Origin: Mesostigma viride
Lineage: Eukaryota > Streptophyta > Mesostigmatophyceae > Mesostigmatales > Mesostigmataceae
Assembly: GCA_009746045.1 (NCBI GenBank)
Contig: RPFO01001400.1
Span: forward strand, 1-64,000
Reading direction: 5' to 3'
DNA: 64,000 nucleotides
Part shown: positions 9,732 to 19,964 of the stretch, in pieces
Layout of the letters: each line of letters begins with the position of its first letter
Numbering within the stretch: the first letter of the stretch is position 1
Notes under the pieces: model-generated
What the model saw: only the letters and a program-made list of their open reading frames with translations
Databases searched by the model: none
Told to the model about the DNA's origin: nothing
Program-made: the position numbers and the translations under genes

Positions 9732-10913
9732 CTAACCCCTGACACGCGGGAGGGGCACCGTGTTCCGTGGTGTCCCTGGAGCGTTCTCTGGGCAAGGCCT
9801 GGAAACAAAAGGCCGAGCATTGCGAAACAACTCCTCCACTTCAGACATCGTGGGTAGCTTGAAAGCAAGGGGGCCCAACCTTTTGGTGTGGTAATAGACA
9901 TTGTGACACAAGTTAAATAGCCCTGAATCCACAGAATTCACGAAGAGAGCGCGGCCCTTATGCCGGAACAAGGATACCACCATCACAAGGAAGGAGTACA
10001 CATCATGGTCTCGCTGCGCTGTCACCACCCCTCCTGGCATGCCGGGCTGGTCCACTGTTGCGGGATGCCACCGAGGCTGACGATCCTTACCAGCCTGATG
10101 CGTGAAAATCCGTTCCCCCCCTCTTGTCGCCAGGCCGAGATCTGCAATACGGATTATCGGATGTGAACTTCCTGGCGCCATGGTGTAGAGAAAATTATCG
10201 AGCTTGACGTCATTGTGTATAATGTTAACGCCGTGCAAGCCAGCCAATGCCTTTGCACAGTCTGCAAGGACGCTGGGTGAGCAAACTTCGAAAAAACGCT
10301 GATTTTCCGGGGCATCACGGGCAGCATGCAAGTCACCACTCATTCTCTCCATGACAATACCACCTACTTCACCGCACGTGGACCAGAGCCCTTCTACTGC
10401 AGGGCAGACCTGCGGGCCAGCTATAGACATGAAACCGGCCTCCTTGGCCACTGCCACAACGGCGGTTATAACAGCCTCCTGGTAGTTTACCAGCAGCGTG
10501 TCTCGTCGAAGGCTTGCCAGCTTTACCACTAGCGTAGCCTCGCCACCTGGTGCACTCGAGCTAGCAGGGATAGCGTATAACGTGCCATGAGCACCTTTTC
10601 CTATACGGTCACCTGACAATTTCACTGCGATGAAATGCGTCAACTTGCTAGCGCTGTGAGAAACCTTTTGATCATAATTCGTGAGCCGCTGCAATGCAAT
10701 GCTCCAATCCGACGGTGCATTGGTTTGCAGCTCAACGTCCCTGCAAGCGTGCGAGTCCGCGCCGTTGAACACACGCGACACCCTATGCAAAGCGGTGCAT
10801 GTGCGCAGTCTGTAAGTCCGTGAATTAAAAGCCTGTCTCGCCCTTAATGCCGACAGGGTTCCCGGCGACAGGTCCTGTCTGTTGGTCGACATTTTTCTTT
10901 TGCAGCTGGCCAT
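9732..10913 (-). CDS. Divergent protein kinase, 393 aa
   Basis: ATG at 10913, TAG at 9732, no intron. The protein-kinase fold is readable in order: Gly-rich loop GKGAHG (residues 105-110), VVKLAS with the ATP-anchoring Lys131, a candidate helix-C Glu146, catalytic loop HNDVKLDN (233-240; Asp235, Lys237, Asn240), metal-binding DLG (258-260) in place of DFG, and RDHDVYSF (301-308) for the subdomain IX Asp. All key residues appear present, so activity is plausible, though HND replaces HRD. The 100-residue N-terminal extension shows no domain I recognise. Substrate is unknown. It lies between the two inverted 86-bp satellite arrays. Divergent short kinases of this type occur in algal genomes and in large DNA viruses; I cannot tell which origin applies. 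Confidence 0.85.
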   Translation of the reverse strand: MASCKRKMSTNRQDLSPGTLSALRARQAFNSRTYRLRTCTALHRVSRVFNGADSHACRDVELQTNAPSDWSIALQRLTNYDQKVSHSASKLTHFIAVKLSGDRIGKGAHGTLYAIPASSSAPGGEATLVVKLASLRRDTLLVNYQEAVITAVVAVAKEAGFMSIAGPQVCPAVEGLWSTCGEVGGIVMERMSGDLHAARDAPENQRFFEVCSPSVLADCAKALAGLHGVNIIHNDVKLDNFLYTMAPGSSHPIIRIADLGLATRGGERIFTHQAGKDRQPRWHPATVDQPGMPGGVVTAQRDHDVYSFLVMVVSLFRHKGRALFVNSVDSGLFNLCHNVYYHTKRLGPLAFKLPTMSEVEELFRNARPFVSRPCPENAPGTPRNTVPLPRVRG

Positions 10914-11009
10914 CGTCGGTAGGTATGAATGATGTCGATGTCCGTGAATTACGATGATACACGAGGTAGTCTATACCTAGGATCGAGAGCTTCTTCTTGT
11001 ATGGCAATG

Positions 11010-11720
11010 CCGGCAGGGCGATGACGGTGACGGCCGTCACCGTCATCGCCCTCGACGGGCGTGATGAAACGGACCTGGTTGATAGGCGGCAGCTATTGAC
11101 AATATAGGCCGTTTTTTATTACTCCGAATAAAGAGTTAAGAGGTTGGCCCTCGCCAGGGCGATGACGGGGCGATGACGGGGCGTTCACGCGCGTGATGAA
11201 TAGAACCTGTTTGATAGGCAGCGGCTATTGGTAATATAGTTTGTTGATTAACAGAAGAGTTTAGATGTTGGCCCGTCGAGGGCGATGACGGTGACGACCG
11301 TCACCGTCATCGCCCTCGACGGGCCCGATGAAAAACCGATGTTTGATATGCGGCAGCTATTGGTAGTATAGGTCGTTGACTATTACTCCGAATAAACAGT
11401 TAACGGGTTAAGGCCCTCGGCCGGGCGATGACGGGGCGATGACGGGGCGTTCACGCGCGTGATGAATAGGACCTGTTTGATAGGCAGCGGCTATTGGTAA
11501 TATAGTTTGTTGATTAACAGAAGAGTTTAGATGTTGGCCCGTCGAGGGCGATGACGGTGACGACCGTCACCGTCATCGCCCTCGACGGGCCCGATGAAAA
11601 ACCGATGTTTGATATGCGGCAGCTATTGGTAGTATAGGTCGTTGACTATTACTCCGAATAAACAGTTAACGGGTTAAGGCCCTCGGCCGGGCGATGACGG
11701 GGCGATGACGGGGCGTTCAC
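11010..11720. repeat. ~265-bp tandem repeat carrying long perfect palindromes
   Basis: The palindromic core GCGATGACGGTGACGRCCGT plus its reverse complement recurs at about 11017, 11281 and 11547 (periods 264-266). Between cores lie repeated segments with GGGGCGATGACGGGGCG and an ATTACTCCGAATAAA motif. There is no coding frame of note. Confidence 0.9.
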
Positions 11721-11784
11721 GCGCGTGATGAATAGGACCTGTTTAATAGGCGGCGGCTATCGCTAATATATAGGTCGGATATTT

Positions 11785-12245
11785 GTGTAGCACCCCCCTC
11801 CTTCCCACGGCAGGTACGCAGCGACTCGCTGTTGTCCTGGCTGCAGTTGTGTACCACCTGTACGGTATTTGTGTACCACCCCCTCCTTCCCACGGCAGGT
11901 ACGCAGCGACTCGCTGTTGTCCTGGCTGCAGTTGTGTACCACCTGTACGGTATTTGTGTACCACCCCCCTCCTTCCCACGGCAGGTACGCAGCGACTCGC
12001 TGTTGTCCTGGCTGCAGTTGTGTACCACCTGTACGGTTTTTGTGTACCACCCCGCTCCTTCCCACGGCAGGTACGCAGCGACTCGCTGTTGTGCTGGCTG
12101 CAGTTGTGTACCACCTGTACGGTTTTTGTGTACCACCCCGCTCCTTCCCACGGCAGGTACGCAGCGACTCGCTGTTGTGCTGGCTGCAGTTGTGTACCAC
12201 CTGTACGGTATTTGTGTACCACCTCCCTCCTTCCCACGGCAGGAA
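11785..12245 (-). repeat. 86-bp satellite array, about 5-6 copies (inverted relative to 1215-1731)
   Basis: Units are the reverse complement of those at 1215-1731 (for example CCTTCCCACGGCAGGTACGC). Together the two arrays bracket about 10 kb containing the kinase and the 5706-6584 gene. Confidence 0.95.
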
Positions 12246-12555
12246 TGCAGCGACCCGCTGTCGACCCGCTATTGCACTAAACCGCGTGCATCATTGCACA
12301 TTAGGTGTGGCAGAATATCACCATGCACCCTCCTTCCCACACAAATCTCTGCTGCCCATGTGCGGCGTGGACATACAACAACAACTACTACAACAGGCTT
12401 TTTCCCGCAAATCTCACCACCCGGTTCTCAAGTCGAACGACGACATAACTTTTACGAGTCCATTTTTCCTCGCATAGTGACTAACTAACTGTATCGCGGC
12501 GTGAACACTCCCGCAGACATCTCAGGTGCAGGCGGCAGCCTTTGCATTAGCGGAC

Positions 12556-13800
12556 ATGTCGAATGATACAGGGGAGCGGTCCCCCATGAGCTCGGCGGAT
12601 ACGGGATCCTATCCCTCCGACTCGGAGGAGTCATTCCGGTCGGGAGGGACACTGTATTCGACGGAGTCGTTGCCGGCGGTAGTCGAAGAATTTTTGCGGA
12701 CCCATTGCGATTTGGCAACGGTAACCGAGAATCTGTCCTTATCGCAGAAGAGCATTGCCGGACGATTACACCGCATGAGGGTTGCTGACCAGCACAGGCC
12801 TGATGAGCCGGCATGGTTCGGCCAAGATATGGAGCCCGGAATCCTCGGGTGCATTGTTGACCTACTCGGCCCCCTGGAACGCGCGAGGGTCAGCGTAATG
12901 AGCAAAGAAGTGCGTTTGATAGTGCAGCAGCACAAGTGGCAGATCAAGACCGGTATTCATTGGAGGGAGGCGGAGCATTTGGAGGCAGAGTACGGCCCTA
13001 TTGACGACATCGCAGCACCTACGCGCATGCTCATCACTGGCACCTTATTCGATCCCACCCGGGCTAATCCCATCAGGAATAACAGCATCACGTTGGAGCT
13101 GTCTGCATCCACCCTGGAGGCATACGGCACCACATTTCGCAAGCTCATGTCGGATGTGAAGTCGCGACTGCGCCGGCAGCCTCCCACCTGCCTGGGGAAC
13201 TTGTTCTCGCTTCGCGACATTCCCGCAGACCTGGGCAGTCAGTGGAGCATGGAATACGTTGCCCAGTGGCGGCAACATGAAGACGAAAGGCGCGGCCACG
13301 ACCTGCTGCCCCCAGAGGAAATGGAGAGGCAGCTCGTGGCAGAGTGGAACCACGTATGGCAGTCGCCGATCATGTGGGGTCTGTACAGCATTGTGGTCTT
13401 CACCAGCTGCCAGGCTTGGGGAGAGGGGTGGGAGTCCGCGGGGCATACTAGGGACTATTGGGATCGTGCAGGGTGGGCAACTTTGCTGGAGTCCATGCCC
13501 ACACTTGATCCCGTGGTTCTCGCCGGCGCCGTCTTGTTGACGCACCCAGCGGCTACCAACGTCCTTAAAGAGCGGTTGCAGGAGCCCTGCACGTTGCGGC
13601 TGCTGCGTGGAAGAGGGTCGCACCTGGTTGAGGAGGCACGGACAACGTGCATGCGCGACGGCAATCGATTTGGGCGGTCTACCCAGAACACGTATGGGCA
13701 GGCAGGACGCTTTCTGGGCGAGTGTGGCCGGTGGCTCTACACTATCAGTCGGAGTGCCGTCCCGACCCTCATGGGCGTGAAAGTGGTTACTCGTATCTAG
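12556..13800 (+). CDS. Hypothetical 414-aa protein with possible F-box
   Basis: ATG at 12556 was chosen because the longer open frame begins at a GTG (12526); the stop is TAG. The N terminus is Ser/Glu-rich (residues 1-40). Residues about 93-125 (EPGILGCIVDLLGPLERARV, then SVMSKEVRLIV) resemble an F-box: Leu-rich helix, hydrophobic-Leu-x-Pro-Leu centre, then a Ser-Lys-x-x-Arg element. If right, the protein would be a substrate adaptor of an SCF-type ubiquitin ligase. The remaining ~290 residues are Trp-rich and unrecognised. Codon use and the lack of low complexity favour a real gene. It starts about 300 bp after the inverted satellite array. Confidence 0.6.
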   Translation: MSNDTGERSPMSSADTGSYPSDSEESFRSGGTLYSTESLPAVVEEFLRTHCDLATVTENLSLSQKSIAGRLHRMRVADQHRPDEPAWFGQDMEPGILGCIVDLLGPLERARVSVMSKEVRLIVQQHKWQIKTGIHWREAEHLEAEYGPIDDIAAPTRMLITGTLFDPTRANPIRNNSITLELSASTLEAYGTTFRKLMSDVKSRLRRQPPTCLGNLFSLRDIPADLGSQWSMEYVAQWRQHEDERRGHDLLPPEEMERQLVAEWNHVWQSPIMWGLYSIVVFTSCQAWGEGWESAGHTRDYWDRAGWATLLESMPTLDPVVLAGAVLLTHPAATNVLKERLQEPCTLRLLRGRGSHLVEEARTTCMRDGNRFGRSTQNTYGQAGRFLGECGRWLYTISRSAVPTLMGVKVVTRI

Positions 13801-15600
13801 AACACCAGTCTTTGTGGATGCGTTTCAGTCAGCTGTGATCGAGTTGCTGGTGGTTGTTACCTGTGGGACATTTCTTGTGGGGGGAGACTTGGTCCATATC
13901 TCAGGCTTGTCTTACATGATGCAGTGGCACTTTGGTGCTGGAGGGTTAATTGTGGCCCGGCCTGCCGGTTTAGCTTCAGTGCTCTCATGTCGGCCTTTCC
14001 CTTGGCCTGTCGTGGTCTTGTTGTTACCACCTATTGACAGTGCCAATATCTTTTGACAAGAGCTTTCAGTTATGTCTACTGTTTTATTTTCAGGTCGTCT
14101 GTGACTGACGCCACATGGGATGAGATAGGAGGTACTCGGCTATCATTGGTAATTACTTTAATGCATGCCCATTGGGCCATGCATAGTGTATATTTTTTAT
14201 GCATGCACGCCATTATGTATCGCTGGGTCCATCCCATCAAATGCTTGTTTATTGCCAGGTCTGGTGGAAGTCCGTAAGTACTTGCGTGTCATGCGCATGG
14301 GCATGTTTATAGTACTATGCTAATCTCTTTAGAAACATAATTACACGGAAGTTACAAATCTCATCTGCATCATGCCCCAAGACACTACATTAACCTATCA
14401 AATAAAATTATAACATGCCTCCGTTGGGAGATGATGTAGCACATATTCCTTGCTGAATGGGTGGAGGTGGGTCAAGCCGCGACATCGAAATAAGGTAACT
14501 CTAACCTATCTAGTCTACAAAATCCTAACTACACTTCTCCCCAAAGCGCCCCTTCCGCTTTGGGGGAGGGGGCTTGCCCACAGGGGCTGGCGTGTCAGCC
14601 GGGACATTGGTCATCCACCTCTTCTTGTTCTGCATAGGAACAGCTAGAGAGCGAAGAAGTGCGGTGTGGGGACCCCTTCTCGTGGTAATGCGTTACATGT
14701 ACTCCCCACCGGGCTTTGCTCTTCATGGGTTCATAAAGACAACAATTATTCAGTAAGAATTTAATAAATTAGGAACATAGATCCGTTGGGAGTCACTGTT
14801 ACACATGTCACTGTTACACATATATACCTGCAAAGGGGCATATGATTTTTAATACATTCTGAGCTACAACCTGCACGTGCATGGGTTTAGTTAACTGGCA
14901 CCTATACTAGAGGCCTGACATGGGGTGGAGCTTCAGTGCTTCCCCGCCTTCTCCTTCTCCCACACTGGGTGCTCCGCCTCCTTCTTCTCCGGCCCTGCCC
15001 GTGGGTGCACCGGCCCCGCCTCCTCCTTCTCCTCACGGGACGATTCGCGCTCCACGCATGGCAGCAGCATCAGTTAGCACGGGCAAGACATAGCAGTAAC
15101 CGCGCTATGGCTGTTCTAGCACCAGCCTAGCAGCCTGCCATGATCAGTCAGCAAACCCACGACAGCTAAACCCTTGGCTGACACAACCAGTCCATGCATC
15201 ATTAAGTATGGGTACGGGGAAAGCTTCCCGCATATCCATGCCCATATGGATGGCAGCAACACAAGGACTGGCACCCTAGCCCCCCCGTGCACACACAAAA
15301 ACGTGGGTCGTGGCTTCCACGCCCCATCCGTCATGCATGACAGCGCGTAATTTACTCGCATTCACACCGGGCTGCATCCCAGCGCCGTTGCTGTCCCCAT
15401 GTGACACGTCGGCTGATTAAGCAGATACACAGCTGAGTCTGATGTAAACCGCTAAACCCCAAACCCATGCACACCACAGTCAAGGACGCGTGCATGTCAA
15501 GCCATGCCAATTGTGAACCGTACAGCAATTTACTTTTCAAGCCTGAAGAGGTGTATAGGAGATAGTAGCCTGGAAGAGGTTACAGGGACACATGTCCATT
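13801..15600. other. Intergenic stretch, no gene seen
   Basis: Open frames here are short and compositionally odd (Cys- or Leu-rich). Recognisable content is a MITE-like copy at 14765-14925 and a CTTCTCC-rich patch at 14940-15040. Confidence 0.5.
14765..14925 (-). mobile_element. MITE-like dispersed repeat, inverted copy
   Basis: The reverse complement matches the core of 7062-7212 and 30595-30775, including GTGCAGGTTGTAGCTCAG, ATGTATTAAAAA and TGACTCCCAACGGA. Confidence 0.6.
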
Positions 15601-15801
15601 AGCGAGCGGAACAACACAGCATACACCCTACAAGCGTACCGCACAATGTCCTCCTGCAATTGTCTGCAGATCTCCCAATGCCGCAGACATCTCCACTGCT
15701 CTCATGGCGATTGCAAATGCTTGATGCCGCACCTCTGCTTACAGCAGAAAAGCTTCCTCCGGGCGAGGCACCTGACTGGAACCAACACCCATTCCTTGGC
15801 T

Positions 15802-16912
15802 TCACAACGTGGCCATGACAGCATCGTGAATCTGCTTCGCCAACGCCCACACTTCAGGACCCGCGCCCTGCACCGCCATGGCCACAGGCTGCACCGCTGC
15901 AATCGATGCAGCATTCACTGCCTGCGCCGCACCATGTACTGCATGCACGAAAGCCAATCCTGGCTCGGTTATCATGGTCTTGCCCGATTCCTGCTGCTTC
16001 TTCTTCTTCGATGCGGTCATGCGCACTTTATACCCCTTCCTCTCCAAGCACGCCTTCAGCACCTGGCTCGTGCGGTGCTGAATATGCTTCTGAAGGCGCG
16101 CCTTCTAAACACGAAATGTTGGCAATGTATGATTCCCAAACGGCATCATAGGCACATAATCAGTCCCATTAATTGCTTTGCGGCAGTCAATGCACCAGAA
16201 CACCTGTTGAAAAAAGAAGGTTATGCACGCTAGCGATTACCCGCGGCAAGAAGCAATCAACACGCCTCGCTAACAACTGCAACCACAATGTAATTCATGA
16301 CGGGCCACTCACCGCTACCCTGCTCTCCTGCTTCAATGTCTCCCCATTCTCAAGGCCTCCATTGTAAACCTCTCCGTCTTCACCATCGTCATCGTCTTCC
16401 TCTTCCTCCACTCCGACGTATCCGTGTTTCCTTTTCCTAAGATACCTAGGGTTGTTCAAGTCGTATGTGCGGCGTTGGCACACTTCCAACAAAATTTTGG
16501 CCGCCTCTACCCATTACCATTTATTCGTACTATCATAACATATCCAGGCGTTTGAAAAATCATTCCCTCGTTCGAACTTCTACCCCTGGGCGTCCATGAC
16601 GAGGCAGTCACGACGGGACGCAGATGCACAAAAATAAAACAAGGCGACATCCCTTCAATCATTGACCAAAAAACAGAATACGCGCAGAACTTGGATTTCA
16701 ACACCACGCACCCATTACCAGCGAGCACGGCTGGCCTGCAACCGCCATCATTTCATAACCAGAAGCCAGGGCCCACACTCCATCCCGTTACCTCATCTTC
16801 CACGCACGGCTTCCGCTGCTTCCCTCTGCTCTTTCGCATTCTCCGCCAGCAACCTCGCCTTCTCCTCGTCCAACAATCCACTAAGAATAAAATCCCCTCT
16901 ATTGGACGCCAT
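15802..16912 (-). pseudogene. Decayed multi-exon gene with CxxC motif and in-frame stop
   Basis: On the minus strand a candidate first exon (16912-16808) encodes a Glu/Lys/Ala-rich coil. A second open segment (about 16496-16313) encodes EAAKILLEVCQRRTYD and an acidic run, and ends at GTGAGT. After a 109-bp intron with a good polypyrimidine acceptor, an exon from 16203 encodes VFWCIDCRKAINGTDYV (a C-x2-C pair) and continues to LAKQIHDAVMATL and TGA at 15804-15802. An in-frame TAG at 16107-16105 interrupts the last exon although similar-quality sequence continues in the same frame. The join of exons 1 and 2 is not resolved in phase. Family not recognised; a transposon-derived DNA-binding protein is possible. 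Confidence 0.4.
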
Positions 16913-17405
16913 TCAGACGAACTTTGCTAGCGTCTTTTCACCGGCCCCAGCACACATAATCTATAGCCGCTTACTGACAACGGCCGACAACGACAACTGC
17001 TGAATAGGCGAAAAAGGCTGATAACTACATTTTTATATTTCGCTGCATTTGCTAATAGACACGCACGTTCTCCCACTTCTCCATTACAATATAATTATCC
17101 ATCTGGCCGTGTACAGGCAAAGATCCCCGAAGTAACTTACTGAAACGTATCTTACAGCATCGGATCACTGGCACCTAATCTACAGGTGGTAGATTACCAA
17201 CCAAGACCCGTCGCGGTAATTTACTCTGTCGGTAATGTACTACCAAAGATGTGCAGTCGTAACGTTACTCTTACTTACGGCTAGTAAAATTACTACGTAG
17301 GATGATAGGTAGTAATGATTACGGCGTTGGATCTCACGCCTCGTATCTAGGTAGTAAGATAAGACCTCGTAATTTACGCCTCGGATCATTTTTACTACCC
17401 TCGGA

Positions 17406-17863
17406 CGAAAAGTATAGTGCTGAATAGCGACCGCCGGGTGGGCAGCATGGACCGCTTGGAGGCAACCCTGGAGGGGGGCGGCAAAGTACAGGGGTCCCAG
17501 GGGGTCCCCTTGCTGGGTGCCCGACCGCGACAGCAGGCCGCCGCGAGTGCCGTCCTCCATGATGTGAACCAGTTGGCCGGGCTGGCCGTAGCACACGGCT
17601 GTCCAAGCGTACAAGTCCTCGAAGGACTCCATGACGGCCGCAAACATGCTGGCGCGGGACAGACTGTTGAACGCGTTGTGGCAGTCGACCTTGACGACAG
17701 CGTGGGTGGGGTGGGCCTCGAGGTAGGCCTGCACCGAATGGATGAGGATATCCGCCCCGCCTGGAGTCGTCACCCCCAGCTGGGCCGCCACCGAGGTCTC
17801 ACCCGCTGCGAGGGGCGGGCAGAAAAAGGCACGGAGCTCGGGCGCCTTTTGGCGGCAGATCAC
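17406..17863 (-). mobile_element. LINE reverse-transcriptase fragment
   Basis: The translation shows non-LTR RT motifs in order: a segment ending VVKVDCHNAFNSLSR (motif A with its catalytic Asp) and GTQQGDPLGPLYFA (motif B). Sequence is lost before motif C (the YxDD box), beyond about 17406, so it is a 3'-truncated and inactive piece. It abuts the ~505-bp dispersed repeat. It differs from the LINE family at 26573-30590, whose motif B reads GVWQGCVLSPYLF. Confidence 0.85.
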
Positions 17864-17865
17864 TA

Positions 17866-18369
17866 TTCTTTATATACTTGTGCACTGTGCTTTGCTAGGC
17901 CTGAGCAGCCTCGTAGGCCTGCTCAGTATTAACACCCCCGGTACAGTATTAACAACCTGTACAGCGTCCAGATCCTATACAGTAGGTCTGCCATACAGGC
18001 ACTGAGTGACCACAGTGTACAGTCCACAATGATTATTGCGTCTAGCTGCACCCAATAGTCCAGGACTAAGCCTGCGGTACCAACAGACCACAGGTTAAGG
18101 TTCCTATTTCCTGCGTACGACGTATTAATCCAATACCGTCGTAGGTTCAGCACCTAATTCCTGTCAGCCCAGGAATTACTGTCGACCCCATATGCCGTCG
18201 GCACATATTCACGCACGACTTAGAAGAATAGCCGGCTCGCGCTCGCGCGCGACCGGGAAGTCGGAACACCATAACTTTCTTGATACTTGTCGGAATGAAC
18301 TCGTTCCGGTGTCGCTGGAATCGCAGAGATATGCCGAATCAGGATCACGCCAATGCGCTTGGCGTTAAC
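17866..18369 (+). mobile_element. ~505-bp dispersed repeat, copy A
   Basis: Near-identical to 26066-26572, starting TTCTTTATATACTTGTGC and ending CCAATGCGCTTGGCGTTAAC. Both copies adjoin LINE-derived sequence. It could be a solo LTR, a LINE 3' tail or a non-autonomous element; the ends do not decide this. Confidence 0.8.
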
Positions 18370-18410
18370 TATGGGAGCCATCTGGGTGGAGCGAAGATGA
18401 TGCAGCACCC

Positions 18411-19964
18411 ATGGTTGCCCAGCGCCTTCCGGATGGCAGCATTGTTTACGGCGTCCGGACTCTTCGCCCGGACACGCCGCCGCATCTTTTGCAGGAGCCA
18501 CCACCACTGTGTCCATATGATCCAAACTGGTTCTCGAAAGGGCTGCCCGAGCTAGTGGCCAAATTCAAACGCTTGCAAACCAACTCCAAGGTCTCCGCGT
18601 TCTTCAGCACGCGCACACTGCAGGAAAAGCTGAAATCATGGCCTGATTGGCTCAAAGCACTGCCAAGGGAACCCCGCGATGCGCCACAGGAGTGGCAGAC
18701 GCGGTGGGGGACTCCCGCACAGTTTGCGGCATGGCGCAGCCGTGTGCCCACGGTGGGTGCAACGCCGGAGCTGACGCAAGCGCAACGGCTGCTGCAGCTG
18801 GCGACAGAGAACGAAGAGGCCCTACGTCCCCTGATCCCTCCTGTGCGGCATGCAGGATACACCGAGGCTCAGCATGCAGCGGATGAGCGTCGCATCGAGA
18901 TGCGTGTGGCAGCACTCACGGCGTGTGATGACCTGAAGCCGGGCGACGCGGTGTTGGCCAAGCTGCCGGACCATGTGCCTGCCAACCCGAGCTGGACGCC
19001 TGTCATCTATGCCATCGTGGCGTCAGTTCCGGAAGCGCAATCGTCTGCGGATGGCCAGCGGTACGAGCTGGAGGGCTACTGCGCGCCGTGCTACACGGGA
19101 AAATGGCAGCTGTGGCATCCGCGGTGTGCCATAGTCCCGCCGCCTGCAAGGATGCAGCGTCACACCTTCACCGTGCCGGCTTCCTCCATTCTGCTCTCAA
19201 AGTGGAAGAGAGGAAAGAAGGAGTACACGGTGACGTGTGGCGTAGACGGCCAGCTCCTAAAACCTACCAGGGACGCCATTGCTCTCTCCGAGCCGCTGAA
19301 GAGTGAGATGCAGTGGGACGGGTATTGCACGCCATCAGCCGCCGCAGCAACCGCAGCAACGGCCTTTCGTGACCTGGCTGCCGCGGGAATCCCTGTCGGC
19401 ATGCGCGTGTGCACGAGGTTCAGCAACAAGCGTGAGCACGGCCAGGTCGCTGCCGTGGACGCTGCGCAGAAAAGAGTGTGCATACGCTGGGAAGATGACC
19501 CCAACCATGTGTGGCCGGATGCCACGTACTGGGCGGTGTGCGTGTATGACCAACTGCAAGCGTGGGTGTGCTCGTGCCCCGGGATTGTGGTGGCGCCACT
19601 GCCAGAGGACATCCGTGTTGCTGCAAGCGTGCAGCTGCAACACAGCGCCACGGTGCCAAGCACGGCCACGACGCGGGCGGCTGGTGCTGGTGGCGGCGGT
19701 GGCGCTCGCCGTGACGCTGGGGCGCGCACGCAGCGGGGACGGGCTACAACGAGCCAAGCTACAAGGAGCCGGGCAGCCGCTGGGGGCAAGCGACGGAAAC
19801 GGTCGAAGCATGTTGAGGAGGAGGAGGAGGAGGAGGAGGAGGAGGAGGAGGAGGAGGAGGAGGAGGAGGAGGAGGAGGAGGAGGAGGATGACGACGACGA
19901 GGGGGAGGAGGATGACGAGGAACCGAGCGAAGTAGAGGAGGACAGCTCTGATCGCAATGACTAG
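18411..19964 (+). CDS. Hypothetical 517-aa protein with acidic tail, possible Tudor/SH3-like folds
   Basis: ATG at 18411, TAG at 19962. Residues about 177-243 (KPGDAVLAKLP ... GKWQLWHPRCAIVPP) and 328-385 (VGMRVCTRFSNK, then VCIRWEDDPNHVWPDATYW) each look like small beta-barrel modules of the Tudor/Agenet/BAH-like kind that read chromatin. This is inferred from the pattern of Gly-Asp-x-Val starts and Trp/Tyr spacing. A basic Ala/Gly/Arg-rich stretch with KRRKRSK (460-466) could be a nuclear signal. It is followed by a run of nearly 30 Glu and then Asp/Glu. The gene begins 41 bp after dispersed repeat copy A, so an upstream part may have been lost or replaced. Confidence 0.55.
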   Translation: MVAQRLPDGSIVYGVRTLRPDTPPHLLQEPPPLCPYDPNWFSKGLPELVAKFKRLQTNSKVSAFFSTRTLQEKLKSWPDWLKALPREPRDAPQEWQTRWGTPAQFAAWRSRVPTVGATPELTQAQRLLQLATENEEALRPLIPPVRHAGYTEAQHAADERRIEMRVAALTACDDLKPGDAVLAKLPDHVPANPSWTPVIYAIVASVPEAQSSADGQRYELEGYCAPCYTGKWQLWHPRCAIVPPPARMQRHTFTVPASSILLSKWKRGKKEYTVTCGVDGQLLKPTRDAIALSEPLKSEMQWDGYCTPSAAAATAATAFRDLAAAGIPVGMRVCTRFSNKREHGQVAAVDAAQKRVCIRWEDDPNHVWPDATYWAVCVYDQLQAWVCSCPGIVVAPLPEDIRVAASVQLQHSATVPSTATTRAAGAGGGGGARRDAGARTQRGRATTSQATRSRAAAGGKRRKRSKHVEEEEEEEEEEEEEEEEEEEEEEEEDDDDEGEEDDEEPSEVEEDSSDRND

